A DNA stretch of 64,000 nt from contig NZ_NEVM01000005.1 of NCBI RefSeq assembly GCF_002261225.1, positions 1,178,001-1,242,000 of the forward strand, written 5' to 3'. Below the pieces are notes generated by a model. That model made no database searches and was not told the DNA's origin. It saw only the letters and a list, made by a program, of their open reading frames with translations. Of the stretch, positions 49,891 through 60,121 are shown piece after piece (the first letter of the stretch is position 1; the number at the start of each line of letters is the position of its first letter). Origin of the DNA: Bordetella genomosp. 10 (GTDB lineage Bacteria; Pseudomonadota; Gammaproteobacteria; Burkholderiales; Burkholderiaceae_B). The translations under genes were made by a program, and so were the position numbers.

Positions 49891-50514
49891 TTACCTCGGC
49901 GCGACCGTCGGCGGCGGCGCGGTCGCCGGGCTGGACATGGACTCCGGCTCGCGCTCCGGCGGCCGCAGCGGATCGAAATCCACCCAATGCCCATCCTGCC
50001 AGCGGCCGTTGGCGCGCTCGACGTCGACGCCGCCGGCCCCCCGCAACAGACGACAGGCCTCCGCTTCGCGGGTGGGATCCGTGTGCAAGGCCAGCAGGAC
50101 GCCGGCATGGCGCGCCTCGGGGTGGTCGGGCTGGCCGCTGGCGGCCGGCGCCGCCCCCGGCTTGCGGCGGCCCGTCACGAACAGGGCGCCCACGAACGAC
50201 CCGATATAGGCGCCGACGCCCGCCACGGCCAGCACCGCCAGCGGCGTAAGGGTCAGCGCCGCGCCGATCAGGCCGCCGGCGACGGCGCCGATCAGGCCCA
50301 GCCCCGCGCCGCCCAGCAGCGCGCCGTACTGCGCCGGCCCCGCGTCGGGGTCGGCCGGGCGGTCCCCGCCTATCGGGTACTTGGCGTGGGCGCCCGCCAT
50401 ATTGACGTAGAAGATATGCACGTCGGCCTCGGCGAAGCCGCCGGCGAACAGGGCGCGGGCGGCGGTTTGCGCCTGGTCGAACGTGGTGTAGCGTGCCGCA
50501 ACGATCAAAGCCAT
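49891..50514 (-). CDS. conserved-looking hypothetical protein with glycine-rich transmembrane segment
   Basis: The 207-residue protein has an N-terminal ferredoxin-like segment (ARYTTFDQAQTAARALFAGG, ADVHIFYVNMAG) and a central glycine-zipper hydrophobic stretch (about residues 65-115, ALLGGAGLGLIGAVAGGLIG). A C-terminal part has HAGVLLALHTDP and DVERANGRWQDGHWVDFDPL. The outline resembles general stress or membrane-associated proteins, but no named function is assigned. GAGGAGA precedes the ATG. It lies 43 nt downstream of another small unknown gene, probably in one transcript. Confidence 0.75.
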   Translation of the reverse strand: MALIVAARYTTFDQAQTAARALFAGGFAEADVHIFYVNMAGAHAKYPIGGDRPADPDAGPAQYGALLGGAGLGLIGAVAGGLIGAALTLTPLAVLAVAGVGAYIGSFVGALFVTGRRKPGAAPAASGQPDHPEARHAGVLLALHTDPTREAEACRLLRGAGGVDVERANGRWQDGHWVDFDPLRPPEREPESMSSPATAPPPTVAPR

Positions 50515-50557
50515 GATTGTCTCCTCGTTGTGATGCGTCAGCGCTCGTTGCGATGCG

Positions 50558-51007
50558 TCAGCGCGGCGACAACCGCACCCGTATCGCCGGCGCGGACACC
50601 GCATGCAGGCTGGCCTCGTCCGCGACGTCGGGCTGCGCGCGGAACGACGCGTCGAGAAAAGAAAAAGTGAGCCGCGCGGCCAGGTCGCGCAGGGCCGTTC
50701 CCAGGTCGGGGAAGCCGCGCCCGCGCAGCGCCGCGTGGTCCAGCTCGTAGCCGTAGACGTGCGACGCCTCCAGGAGGTCGCCGATGTCGATGACCTTGCC
50801 CTCGGCGTTCTGGACGTGGATGCGGCCCGCCGACGTGGAGATGGCGAATTCCTGCTCGACCGTGGCGGCCGCTCCTGCGGCAGGCGTTTCCACCGCGCCG
50901 GCCCGGGGCGCCGGCGCGCCCGCGTCCGCCCCCGCCGCGTCGGGGAGAGGCGATTCGGCGCCGAGCTCCACGGCCAGGCCGTGCAAAGTATTCCTTAGCT
51001 TGCTCAT
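50558..51007 (-). CDS. hypothetical protein
   Basis: The 149-residue protein has an Ala/Pro-rich region (about 15-50), then a compact segment, AISTSAGRIHVQNAEGKVID, and a C-terminal part with LRDLAARLTFSFLDASF. No family was recognised. There is no signal peptide or membrane helix. A GGAGG-like site lies in front of ATG 51007. It is upstream of and probably cotranscribed with 49891-50514. The 224 nt to the divergent MHYT gene contain no further gene. Confidence 0.65.
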   Translation of the reverse strand: MSKLRNTLHGLAVELGAESPLPDAAGADAGAPAPRAGAVETPAAGAAATVEQEFAISTSAGRIHVQNAEGKVIDIGDLLEASHVYGYELDHAALRGRGFPDLGTALRDLAARLTFSFLDASFRAQPDVADEASLHAVSAPAIRVRLSPR

Positions 51008-51231
51008 GCAGGACCTCCCGGAAAACAACACCAGGGGGAGCAATTCCCATTCCTATCGAGGCCTTTTCAGCAAGTAGGACTGGAAAAGTGACATGATGGC
51101 GGTCTTTTCGCCAAATTTCACATTTTGTCAGTTATGGGTCAGGGTGGTCCCCGCGACGGCCGATCCCGGGAATCAGGACGCGCGCGGCCCGCTCCCCGGC
51201 TGGCATAGGTATAGGTAGTAGGAGATAGTCG

Positions 51232-53324
51232 ATGCTATCCGGTAGCTACAACACACCGCTGGTGTTGTGCTCGATCCTGGTCGCGCTGCTGGCGTCGTAC
51301 ACCGCGCTCGACCTGGTCGGGCGCATCCATAGCGTCGGCCGGATCGCGGCCCGCTGGTGGCTGCTGGGCGGCGGCACCGCGCTGGGCATCGGCATCTGGT
51401 CCATGCACTTCATCGGCATGATCGCGTTCAGCCTGCCCATCGCGCTGGCCTACGACCTGCCCCTGACGCTGTGGTCCCTGCTGGTCGCCATCGGCGCCTC
51501 CATGCTGGCGCTGTGGCTGGCCAGCCGCGACCGCCTGCCGTGGCCCCACCTGCTGGCCGGCGCCCTCCTGATGGGCGCGGGCATTTCCGTCATGCATTAC
51601 ACCGGCATGGCGTCGATGCGGATGCAGCCGGGCATCGACTACACGCCGCGGCTGGTCGCGGCCTCCGTCGTCATCGCCGTGCTGGCGGCGGGCGCGGCCC
51701 TGTGGATCGCCCATCGATTGCGCCGGCACGGCAAGCACGTGCGCCTGCTGCGCGTGGGCGCGGCCGTGCTGATGGCCTGGCCATCGTCGCCATGCACTAC
51801 ACGGGCATGGCGGCCGCCAGCTTCCCCCTGGGCACCATCTGCGCGGCCGCCGCCGGGGGCGGCCTGAACACCACCGGCCTGTCCATGCCCATCGTCGTGG
51901 CCACCTTGGCCGTGCTCAGCGTGGCCCTGGTCACGTCGGTGCTGGATCTGCGGCTGGAGATCAGCACCGCCCGCCTGTCGCGCTCGCTGGCGGAGGCCAA
52001 CGAGGAACTGTCGCACCTGGTGCTGCACGACAATCTCACCAAGCTGCCCAACAGGCTCCTGCTGGGCGACCGGCTGAAGCAGGCGGTGGAGCATGCCGAG
52101 GCGGGCGGCAACCAGGTCGCGGTGATGTTCCTCGACCTCGACGGCTTCAAGGGCGTCAACGACTCCTTCGGCCACCAGACCGGCGACCAGTTGCTGATGC
52201 AGGTGGCCGGACGCATCCGGCAAGCCGTGCGCGCGCAGGACACGGTCGCCCGGGTGGGCGGCGACGAGTTCGTGCTGGTCGCCTCGGTGAAGCAACCGCG
52301 CGATGCGGCCGCGCTGGCCGACGAACTGGTGCGCATGATCGACGAGCCGGTCACCATCCATGGGCACGACCTGCTGGTGACGGTCAGCATCGGCATCGCC
52401 CTCTATCCCGACGACGCCCACACGCCGGAAGATCTGCTCAAGTTCGCGGACACGGCGATGTACCGCGCCAAGTCGCTGGGCCGCAACCAGTATTGCTTCT
52501 TCGAGACCTCCATGAAAACCAACAGCGCCAGCCACCTGGCGCTGTTGCAGGACCTGCGGCTGGCGCTCAAGCGCCAGGAATTCGAACTGCACTACCAGCC
52601 GAAATTCCGCGCCCCGGCCGGCCCGCTGACCGGCGTCGAAGCGCTGCTGCGCTGGCGCCACCCCACGCGCGGCCTGGTCATGCCCGACGACTTCATTCCC
52701 CTGGCCGAACGCACCGGCCAGATCGTGGCGATCGGCGAGTGGGTGGTCGACGAGGCGTGCCGCCAATTGGCGGACTGGCGCGCCCGCGGCCGCACCGACC
52801 TGACCATGGCGGTGAACATTTCGCCGGTGCAGTTCTCCCACGCCAATTTCGTCCCCGCCGTGCACGGCGCCATGGAACGCCACCGGATCGGCGCCGACCT
52901 GCTGGTGCTGGAGATCACCGAGACCACCGCCATGCACGACGTCGAGGCCAGCCTCGTCACGCTGCAACGCCTGCGCGAACTGGGCGTGCGCATTTCCATC
53001 GACGACTTCGGCACCGGGTATTCCAGCCTGCTGTACCTGAAGCGCCTGCCCGCCAGCGAACTGAAGATCGACCGCGGCTTCATCAGCGACCTGAAGGCCG
53101 GCAGCGAGGACGCCGCCATCGTTTCGTCCATCATCGCGCTGGGCGAAACGTTGAACCTGAACATCGTCGCCGAGGGGGTCGAGACCGGCGACCAGCAGGC
53201 CCTGTTGACGCAACTCGGCTGCGATTCGCTGCAAGGCTACCTGCTCGGTCGTCCGGCCCCCGCCGAGGACATCGAGAAAATCGTCATCGGCGAGGAAACG
53301 CCCGGGCAAAAAACAGGGACATAG
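51232..53324 (+). pseudogene. MHYT-GGDEF-EAL cyclic-di-GMP signalling protein, frameshifted
   Basis: Frame 1 from ATG 51232 encodes the membrane MHYT sensor with MHFIGM and MHYTGM. At about 51775 the frame shifts: CTGATGGCCTGG would continue correctly as Met-Gly-Leu-Ala if one G were added. The third MHYT repeat (IVAMHYTGMAA), GGDEF domain (RVGGDEFVLV, active-type) and EAL domain (GVEALLRW, DDFGTGYSS, AEGVE) are in the other frame to 53324. Whole, it would be a bifunctional cyclase/phosphodiesterase of about 698 residues. Both catalytic domains are intact, so this is a recent mutation or a sequencing error. Confidence 0.85.
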
Positions 53325-53395
53325 TTCGGGCACGGGGCTTGCTGACAGCCAACCCCGCGCCTGGTTCCAGGCGCGTCCGCCACGGATCCCCGGCC

Positions 53396-55690
<2,295 letters not shown>

Positions 55691-55795
55691 CCCGGGGAGA
55701 GACGCCCAGTCCCCTTCATGCGCCGGCCATGGCAAGGCGCGTGAAGGGGACGGGCAAGCGGGGACGAGACAAGCCGCCGCGGAAAAGCAAGCAAA

Positions 55796-55838
55796 AGGGC
55801 ACGCGCCCCGCCAGCGTCTTGCGCGGGGCGCGTGCCCT
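55796..55838. terminator. bidirectional intrinsic terminator between glgX and csbD
   Basis: AGGGCACGCGCCCCGC (55796-55811) is perfectly complementary to GCGGGGCGCGTGCCCT (55823-55838), with an 11-nt loop. T-rich bases follow on the right (GTTTC). On the minus strand TTTTGCTT follows, so it probably ends both convergent transcripts. Confidence 0.8.
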
Positions 55839-55909
55839 GTTTCATGGATTCACGGCGAGGCGCGCCGGCCGGCGCGCCCTTCCCCATCAATCCGGATGGG
55901 CGCCCATCA

Positions 55910-56116
55910 TCAGTGCGGCTTGCGGACGGCGGCGTCGTCCTTGGCTTGGTCCTTGGCTTCTTCCTTGGCGTCGCCCCATGCCTTCTGGGCCTTGCCCATG
56001 CCTTGCTGAACGTCACCCTTCAGTTCCTGGGACTTGTTCCCGGTGACCTTGCCGACGGTTTCGTTGACCTTGCCCTTGACCTGTTCGCCCACACCCTTCA
56101 CTTGGTCCTTGTTCAT
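55910..56116 (-). CDS. CsbD-family stress protein
   Basis: The 68-residue hydrophilic protein is a standard CsbD member: MNKDQVKGVGEQVKGKVNET, TGNKSQELKGDVQQGMGK. It is lysine-, glutamate- and glutamine-rich with two short repeats and has no membrane segment. CsbD proteins are induced by general stress; their action is unknown. AGGAG lies before the ATG. It is transcribed alone, with the shared terminator downstream and hutG divergent. Confidence 0.93.
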   Translation of the reverse strand: MNKDQVKGVGEQVKGKVNETVGKVTGNKSQELKGDVQQGMGKAQKAWGDAKEEAKDQAKDDAAVRKPH

Positions 56117-56317
56117 GATGAACGCTCCTTTCGCTACCGCCGGAAATCGGCGGCTTCGGTATCCATGGCGCAAGGGGCATGCCCGGCGCGCGTCCCCGGA
56201 AATCCGCCATGGCCGGAGCGCAATACAATCGGTCCCCTGATTTCCGGTTTTTTCCGGTCCCTCATCCCGCCGCCGCGGCCGTCCGGTCCCGGCGGCCCGC
56301 CTTCCACGCAGGACAGC

Positions 56318-57106
56318 ATGAGCGAAATATTCCACTTCGAACGCGGCACGGCGCCGCTGCTGATTTCCATTCCCCACCTGGGCAGCCTGATCGCCGACGA
56401 GCAGAAGCCCCACATGACCGAGACCGGCCTGCGCTCGGGCGATACCGACTGGCACCTGGACACCCTGTATGCCTTCGCCCGAAGCATCGGCGCGTCCTTC
56501 CTGTGGGCGCGCTATTCGCGCTACGTGGTGGACCTGAACCGCTCGCCCGACGACGGCAACCTCTACCCCGGCCAGACCAAGACCGGTTTGTGCCCCACCC
56601 TCGCGTTCGACGGCACGCCCTTGTACAAGGACGAGTCGGTGCTGACTGACGCCGAGCGCGCGCGCCGCCTGCGGACCTACTGGCAGCCCTATCACGACCA
56701 GTTGCGCGCCGAGATCGATCGCCTGCGCGCCCGGCACGGCAAGGTCATGCTGTGGGAAGGCCACTCCATCGCCAGCGTGCTGCCGCGCCTGTTCGACGGC
56801 AAGCTGCCCGACCTGAACATCGGCACCGCCGGCGGCGACAGTTGCGCGCCGGCCATGGAACAGGCCATCCGCGCGCGCCTGGAACAGGACTGCCCCTACA
56901 CCTGGGCCATCAACGGCCGCTTCAAGGGCGGCTACATCACGCGCGCCTACGGCGACCCCGCGCGGAACGTGCACGCCATCCAACTGGAAATGTGCCAGTC
57001 CACCTACATGAACGAGTCCTACCCCTACGCCTTGCGCGAGGACCTGGCCGGCGGCGTGACGCCGGTGGTGGAGAGCCTGGTGCGCGCGGCCTACGCTTGC
57101 CTGTAG
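56318..57106 (+). CDS. hutG: N-formylglutamate deformylase
   Basis: The 262-residue amidohydrolase of the HutG/FGase family shows LLISIPHLGSLIADE, SGDTDWHLDTLY, YVVDLNRSPDD, WEGHSIASVLP and INGRFKGGYITRAYGDP. It converts N-formylglutamate to glutamate and formate, the last step of one histidine degradation route. No other hut gene is in the window, so it is either part of a scattered pathway or acts on another N-formyl or N-acyl amino acid. A small DMT transporter gene follows at once. Confidence 0.9.
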   Translation: MSEIFHFERGTAPLLISIPHLGSLIADEQKPHMTETGLRSGDTDWHLDTLYAFARSIGASFLWARYSRYVVDLNRSPDDGNLYPGQTKTGLCPTLAFDGTPLYKDESVLTDAERARRLRTYWQPYHDQLRAEIDRLRARHGKVMLWEGHSIASVLPRLFDGKLPDLNIGTAGGDSCAPAMEQAIRARLEQDCPYTWAINGRFKGGYITRAYGDPARNVHAIQLEMCQSTYMNESYPYALREDLAGGVTPVVESLVRAAYACL

Positions 57107-57118
57107 GACTTGCCGTCC

Positions 57119-58060
57119 GTGAACCACTCCGACCGCCTCTCGTCCCCGCCAGGCGGCGCCCTGGCCCGCCGCCTGCCCGAACTGTCGCTGGTCGGCGTCA
57201 CCATGATCTGGGGCCTGACCTTCCTCACGGTCCAGCATGCCCTGGCCTACAGCACGCCGCTGTTCTTCGTGGGCTGCCGCTTCGCGGCGGCGGCACTGGC
57301 GGTGGGACTGGTCTCGCGCCGCGCGCTGCGCGGCATCGCCTGGCGCGACATCCGCGCCGGCGCCGTCATCGGCGCCTGCATCGTCACGGGCTACGGCTTG
57401 CAGACCATGGGACTGCAGCACGTGGCCAGCAGCGAATCGGGATTTCTCACGGCGCTGTACGTTCCCCTGGTGCCGCTGCTGCAATGGCTGTTCTGGCGGC
57501 GGCCGCCCCATGCCATGTGCCTGGTGGGCGTGGCGTGCGCCTTCGCGGGCATGCTGTGCTTCGCCGACGGCGGCGCCGGGCTGGCCTTGTCCTTCAACCT
57601 GGGGCAGACGCTGACGCTGGTGGCGGCGGTGGCCTTCGCGCTGGAAATCAGCGCCATCAGCCACTACGCCTCGCGCGTGAACGTGCGCTGCGTGACGGTG
57701 GCGCAACTGGCGTTCACCGCGATCTTCGCCTTCGCGCTGCGGCCCCTGGTGGGCGAGCACGACGCGCCGGCGCTGTCCTGGGAACTGGCGGCCTTCGCCG
57801 GCGGACTGGGTTGCGCCAGCGCGCTGATCCAGGTGGCGATGAACTGGGCGCAGAAGACGGTCGACGCTTCGCGCGCGGCCATCATCTACGCGGGCGAGCC
57901 CATCTGGGCCGGCCTGTTCGGCCGTCTCGCCGGCGAGCGCCTGCCGGCGCTGGCCCTGGTCGGTGGGTTCCTGATCGTGCTGGCCATCGTCCTGTCGTCC
58001 ATCCCGCGGCCCAAGCCGCGGAACGCCTACCGCGCCCGGCCCGGCATCGAGCCGAAGTAA
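57119..58060 (+). CDS. EamA/DMT-family transporter
   Basis: The 313-residue inner-membrane protein has ten helices in two EamA repeats (LVGVTMIWGLTFLTVQHAL at the start of repeat 1, LVAAVAFALEISAISHYA at repeat 2). It ends in a basic tail. Members export amino acids or other small metabolites; the substrate is unknown. The start is uncertain: GTG 57119 has AGGA 10 nt upstream, while TTG 57110 is possible. It follows hutG by 12 nt, so an operon is likely. Confidence 0.88.
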   Translation: MNHSDRLSSPPGGALARRLPELSLVGVTMIWGLTFLTVQHALAYSTPLFFVGCRFAAAALAVGLVSRRALRGIAWRDIRAGAVIGACIVTGYGLQTMGLQHVASSESGFLTALYVPLVPLLQWLFWRRPPHAMCLVGVACAFAGMLCFADGGAGLALSFNLGQTLTLVAAVAFALEISAISHYASRVNVRCVTVAQLAFTAIFAFALRPLVGEHDAPALSWELAAFAGGLGCASALIQVAMNWAQKTVDASRAAIIYAGEPIWAGLFGRLAGERLPALALVGGFLIVLAIVLSSIPRPKPRNAYRARPGIEPK

Positions 58061-58110
58061 GAGGAGCCGAAGCAAGAGGCTTCGCGGGCGCGGTCCGGCT
58101 GCGTGGCCGC

Positions 58111-58155
58111 GTTGCCGTGTTGCCGTGTTGCCGTGTTGCCGTGTTGCCGTGTTGC
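58111..58155 (+). repeat. octanucleotide tandem repeat (GTTGCCGT)5.6
   Basis: Five exact copies of GTTGCCGT (58111-58150) are followed by GTTGC. The tract is outside genes, 61 bp before the Fur box and about 120 bp before the sigma-factor start. Perfect short repeats of this kind are prone to slippage. Confidence 0.92.
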
Positions 58156-58215
58156 GCGCCGTTGAACCGGACATTCCGACGTTGCGCCCACGCCGTGGAT
58201 CGTGGATACAGTTGT

Positions 58216-58234
58216 TGTAATGATAATTGTTTTC
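58216..58234. promoter_or_regulatory. Fur box upstream of the iron-uptake sigma factor
   Basis: TGTAATGATAATTGTTTTC matches the 19-bp consensus GATAATGATAATCATTATC at 14 positions. It lies 40 nt before the sigma-factor ATG, suited to iron repression of the fecIRA-type set. Confidence 0.8.
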
Positions 58235-58273
58235 AACAATAATCCACGATTTCGTGCATCTTCGCGCTCCCTC

Positions 58274-58777
58274 ATGTCCACGCCCCCCTCCAAGAAAGGT
58301 TGGCTCGCCTATTACGGCGAGCTGCTGGGCACCTGGACGCGCCGCGCCGACTCCCGGCATGACGCGGAGGACGCCACGCACGACGCCATCGCCAACCTGC
58401 TGGATGGCCGCGCCGCCGCGGTCGAATACCCGCGCGGCTATCTGCATCGCAGCGTGCACAACCGGCTGATCGACATTCATCGCCAAAGCCAGGTTCTCGA
58501 TCGCGTGCCGCTGCACGACCTGCCCGAACCCGACCATCCCGTGGTTTCCGATCCGGACGCCGCGCCGCGCACCGCGCAATTGGTGGCCGACCTGAAGACG
58601 GCGCTGCTGGACCTGCCGGTGAAATGCCGGCAGGTCTTTCTATGGCACCGGCTGGAAGGCTATACGCAGGAGGAGATCGCGCAGCGCATGGGCATCTCGG
58701 TCAATATGGTCGAAAAATACATGATTCGCGCCACACGGCACCTGCGGGAGCGGTTAAAACATCATGCCCCGCACTGA
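58274..58777 (+). CDS. FecI-type ECF sigma factor
   Basis: The 167-residue sigma factor has region 2 (AYYGELLGTWTRRADSRHDA, YPRGYLHRSVHNRLID) and region 4 (ALLDLPVKCRQVFLWHRLEG, YTQEEIAQRMGISVNMVEKY) as in FecI/PvdS. It directs RNA polymerase to the receptor gene when the receptor senses its ferric siderophore. ATG 58274 is chosen because upstream in-frame codons run through the Fur box. The anti-sigma gene follows after 72 nt. Confidence 0.93.
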   Translation: MSTPPSKKGWLAYYGELLGTWTRRADSRHDAEDATHDAIANLLDGRAAAVEYPRGYLHRSVHNRLIDIHRQSQVLDRVPLHDLPEPDHPVVSDPDAAPRTAQLVADLKTALLDLPVKCRQVFLWHRLEGYTQEEIAQRMGISVNMVEKYMIRATRHLRERLKHHAPH

Positions 58778-58849
58778 GTCAGGGTTCCCGCCCCGTGGAA
58801 CGTCTTATCCCATGAGAGGAAAATCGCCCCGGCCCGCCGGCGCCCCGCT

Positions 58850-59845
58850 ATGACCGCCACCGAATCCGCCCTGCCGTCCCACCCGCGCGACGCCGCCGCC
58901 TATTGGTTCGCGCGCGTGCATTCGGGCAATTTCAGCGCGGCCGAGCAGCTCAGGTTCCAGCAATGGCGGCAGGCGGCGGCCGCGCACGAGCACGAATACC
59001 GGGCGCTGGAAAACATCTGGCGGGCGGCGGGCGAACTGCGGCCGGAGGACGTGGAGGATCTGCTCCAGGCGCCGGAACCCGGCGCCCGGCGGTCACCGTC
59101 CAGCGCGCGGCGGGCCTGGCTGGCCAGCGGGATGTCGCTCTGCGCCCTCGCCGCCGCCGGCGGCTTCTGGGGCTGGCAACAGCGTTCGGGGCCGGCGCGC
59201 TATGCCGCGGAATTCTCGACGCGTCCGGGCGAACGGCGCCGGGAGACGCTGCCCGATGGATCCACGCTCGACATCAACACCCGCAGCCGCGTCACGGTGC
59301 GCTACTTCGACCGCGAGCGCCATGTCGCGCTGGCCGAAGGCGAAGTGATGTTCCTGGTGGCGAAGGACACGGCGCGGCCCTTCATCGTGGACGCGGGCGC
59401 GGCCGCCGTGCGCGTGACCGGCACGGAATTCGACGTGCGCCGCGAGGGCGAGGACGTCGGCGTCACGGTGCAATCCGGGTCGGTGGAAGTCACGACGGGC
59501 CATTGGTGGCGGCGCGAGCGCGTCGCCCTCACGGCAGGCCTGGGCGCCGGGACCAGGGCCGGCCAGGCGTTGCCGGTGGACCGCGTCGACGTCGCCGCGG
59601 TGACGGCGTGGCGCCAGGGCAAGGTGGTGTTCAAGGACCGTCCGCTCCAGGATGTGGTCGCCGAGATGAACCGCTACCTGGAGCACCCGATCCACATTGC
59701 CGACAGCCGCCTGGCCCGTCTCAGCATGGCCGGCGTCTTCAGCACGCAGGACGGCCCGGGCTTCCTGCAGGCGCTTGCCGCCACCTTGCCGGTGAGCGTC
59801 AGGCCGCGCGCCGATGGCGGCGTCGATCTCGCCTATTCCCGCTGA
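58850..59845 (+). CDS. FecR-type anti-sigma/regulator
   Basis: The 331-residue protein has a cytoplasmic N-terminal domain (DUF4880: AAYWFARVHSGNFSAAEQLR, FQQWRQAAAAHEHEYRALEN). One transmembrane helix follows (about 88-108, WLASGMSLCALAAAGGFWGW), then the periplasmic FecR domain (ETLPDGSTLDINTRSRVTV, GEVMFLVAKDTARPF). The C-terminal part (VVAEMNRYLEHPIHIADSRL) resembles STN-like signal-receiving modules. It passes the signal from the receptor's STN domain to the sigma factor. The 276-nt gap before the receptor contains a degenerate hexamer tract. Confidence 0.92.
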   Translation: MTATESALPSHPRDAAAYWFARVHSGNFSAAEQLRFQQWRQAAAAHEHEYRALENIWRAAGELRPEDVEDLLQAPEPGARRSPSSARRAWLASGMSLCALAAAGGFWGWQQRSGPARYAAEFSTRPGERRRETLPDGSTLDINTRSRVTVRYFDRERHVALAEGEVMFLVAKDTARPFIVDAGAAAVRVTGTEFDVRREGEDVGVTVQSGSVEVTTGHWWRRERVALTAGLGAGTRAGQALPVDRVDVAAVTAWRQGKVVFKDRPLQDVVAEMNRYLEHPIHIADSRLARLSMAGVFSTQDGPGFLQALAATLPVSVRPRADGGVDLAYSR

Positions 59846-60121
59846 ACGGCCGCGAGCCGGGCGGGTTCCGGCCGCGCCTGGCTCCGCGTGGCTAGATCTG
59901 CGCCGCTTGACTCGGCGCTGATCGGCTCGGCTCGGTTTCCGCTTTGGCTTTGGCGTCGGCGTCGACGTCGGCAGCCGTCGTTACAATTTTCTTTGGGATT
60001 TCGTTCAGGGTTCCCGCGGGGTGTTCCGTCCTAACGATTGAAGGGGCTTGCCGGCCTCTGGACACCTTTGGCCAAAGGGTTGCCACCCACACCGCATCGA
60101 CTCCGAACAAGGAATCCCTCC

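Noticed and set aside
52493..53395. N-terminal extension of glgX through the EAL region
   Set aside because: GlgX homology starts at the ATG at 53396. The upstream frame is out of phase with the GGDEF-EAL coding frame and has no domain of its own.
58111..58155. Possible CRISPR-like repeat
   Set aside because: The units are 8 nt, directly adjacent, with no spacers. It is a simple tandem repeat.
55910..58579. Minus-strand open frame of about 890 codons covering csbD, hutG and the DMT gene
   Set aside because: Only its last 68 codons (CsbD) are real. The remainder is antisense to well-supported genes and includes the octamer repeat.
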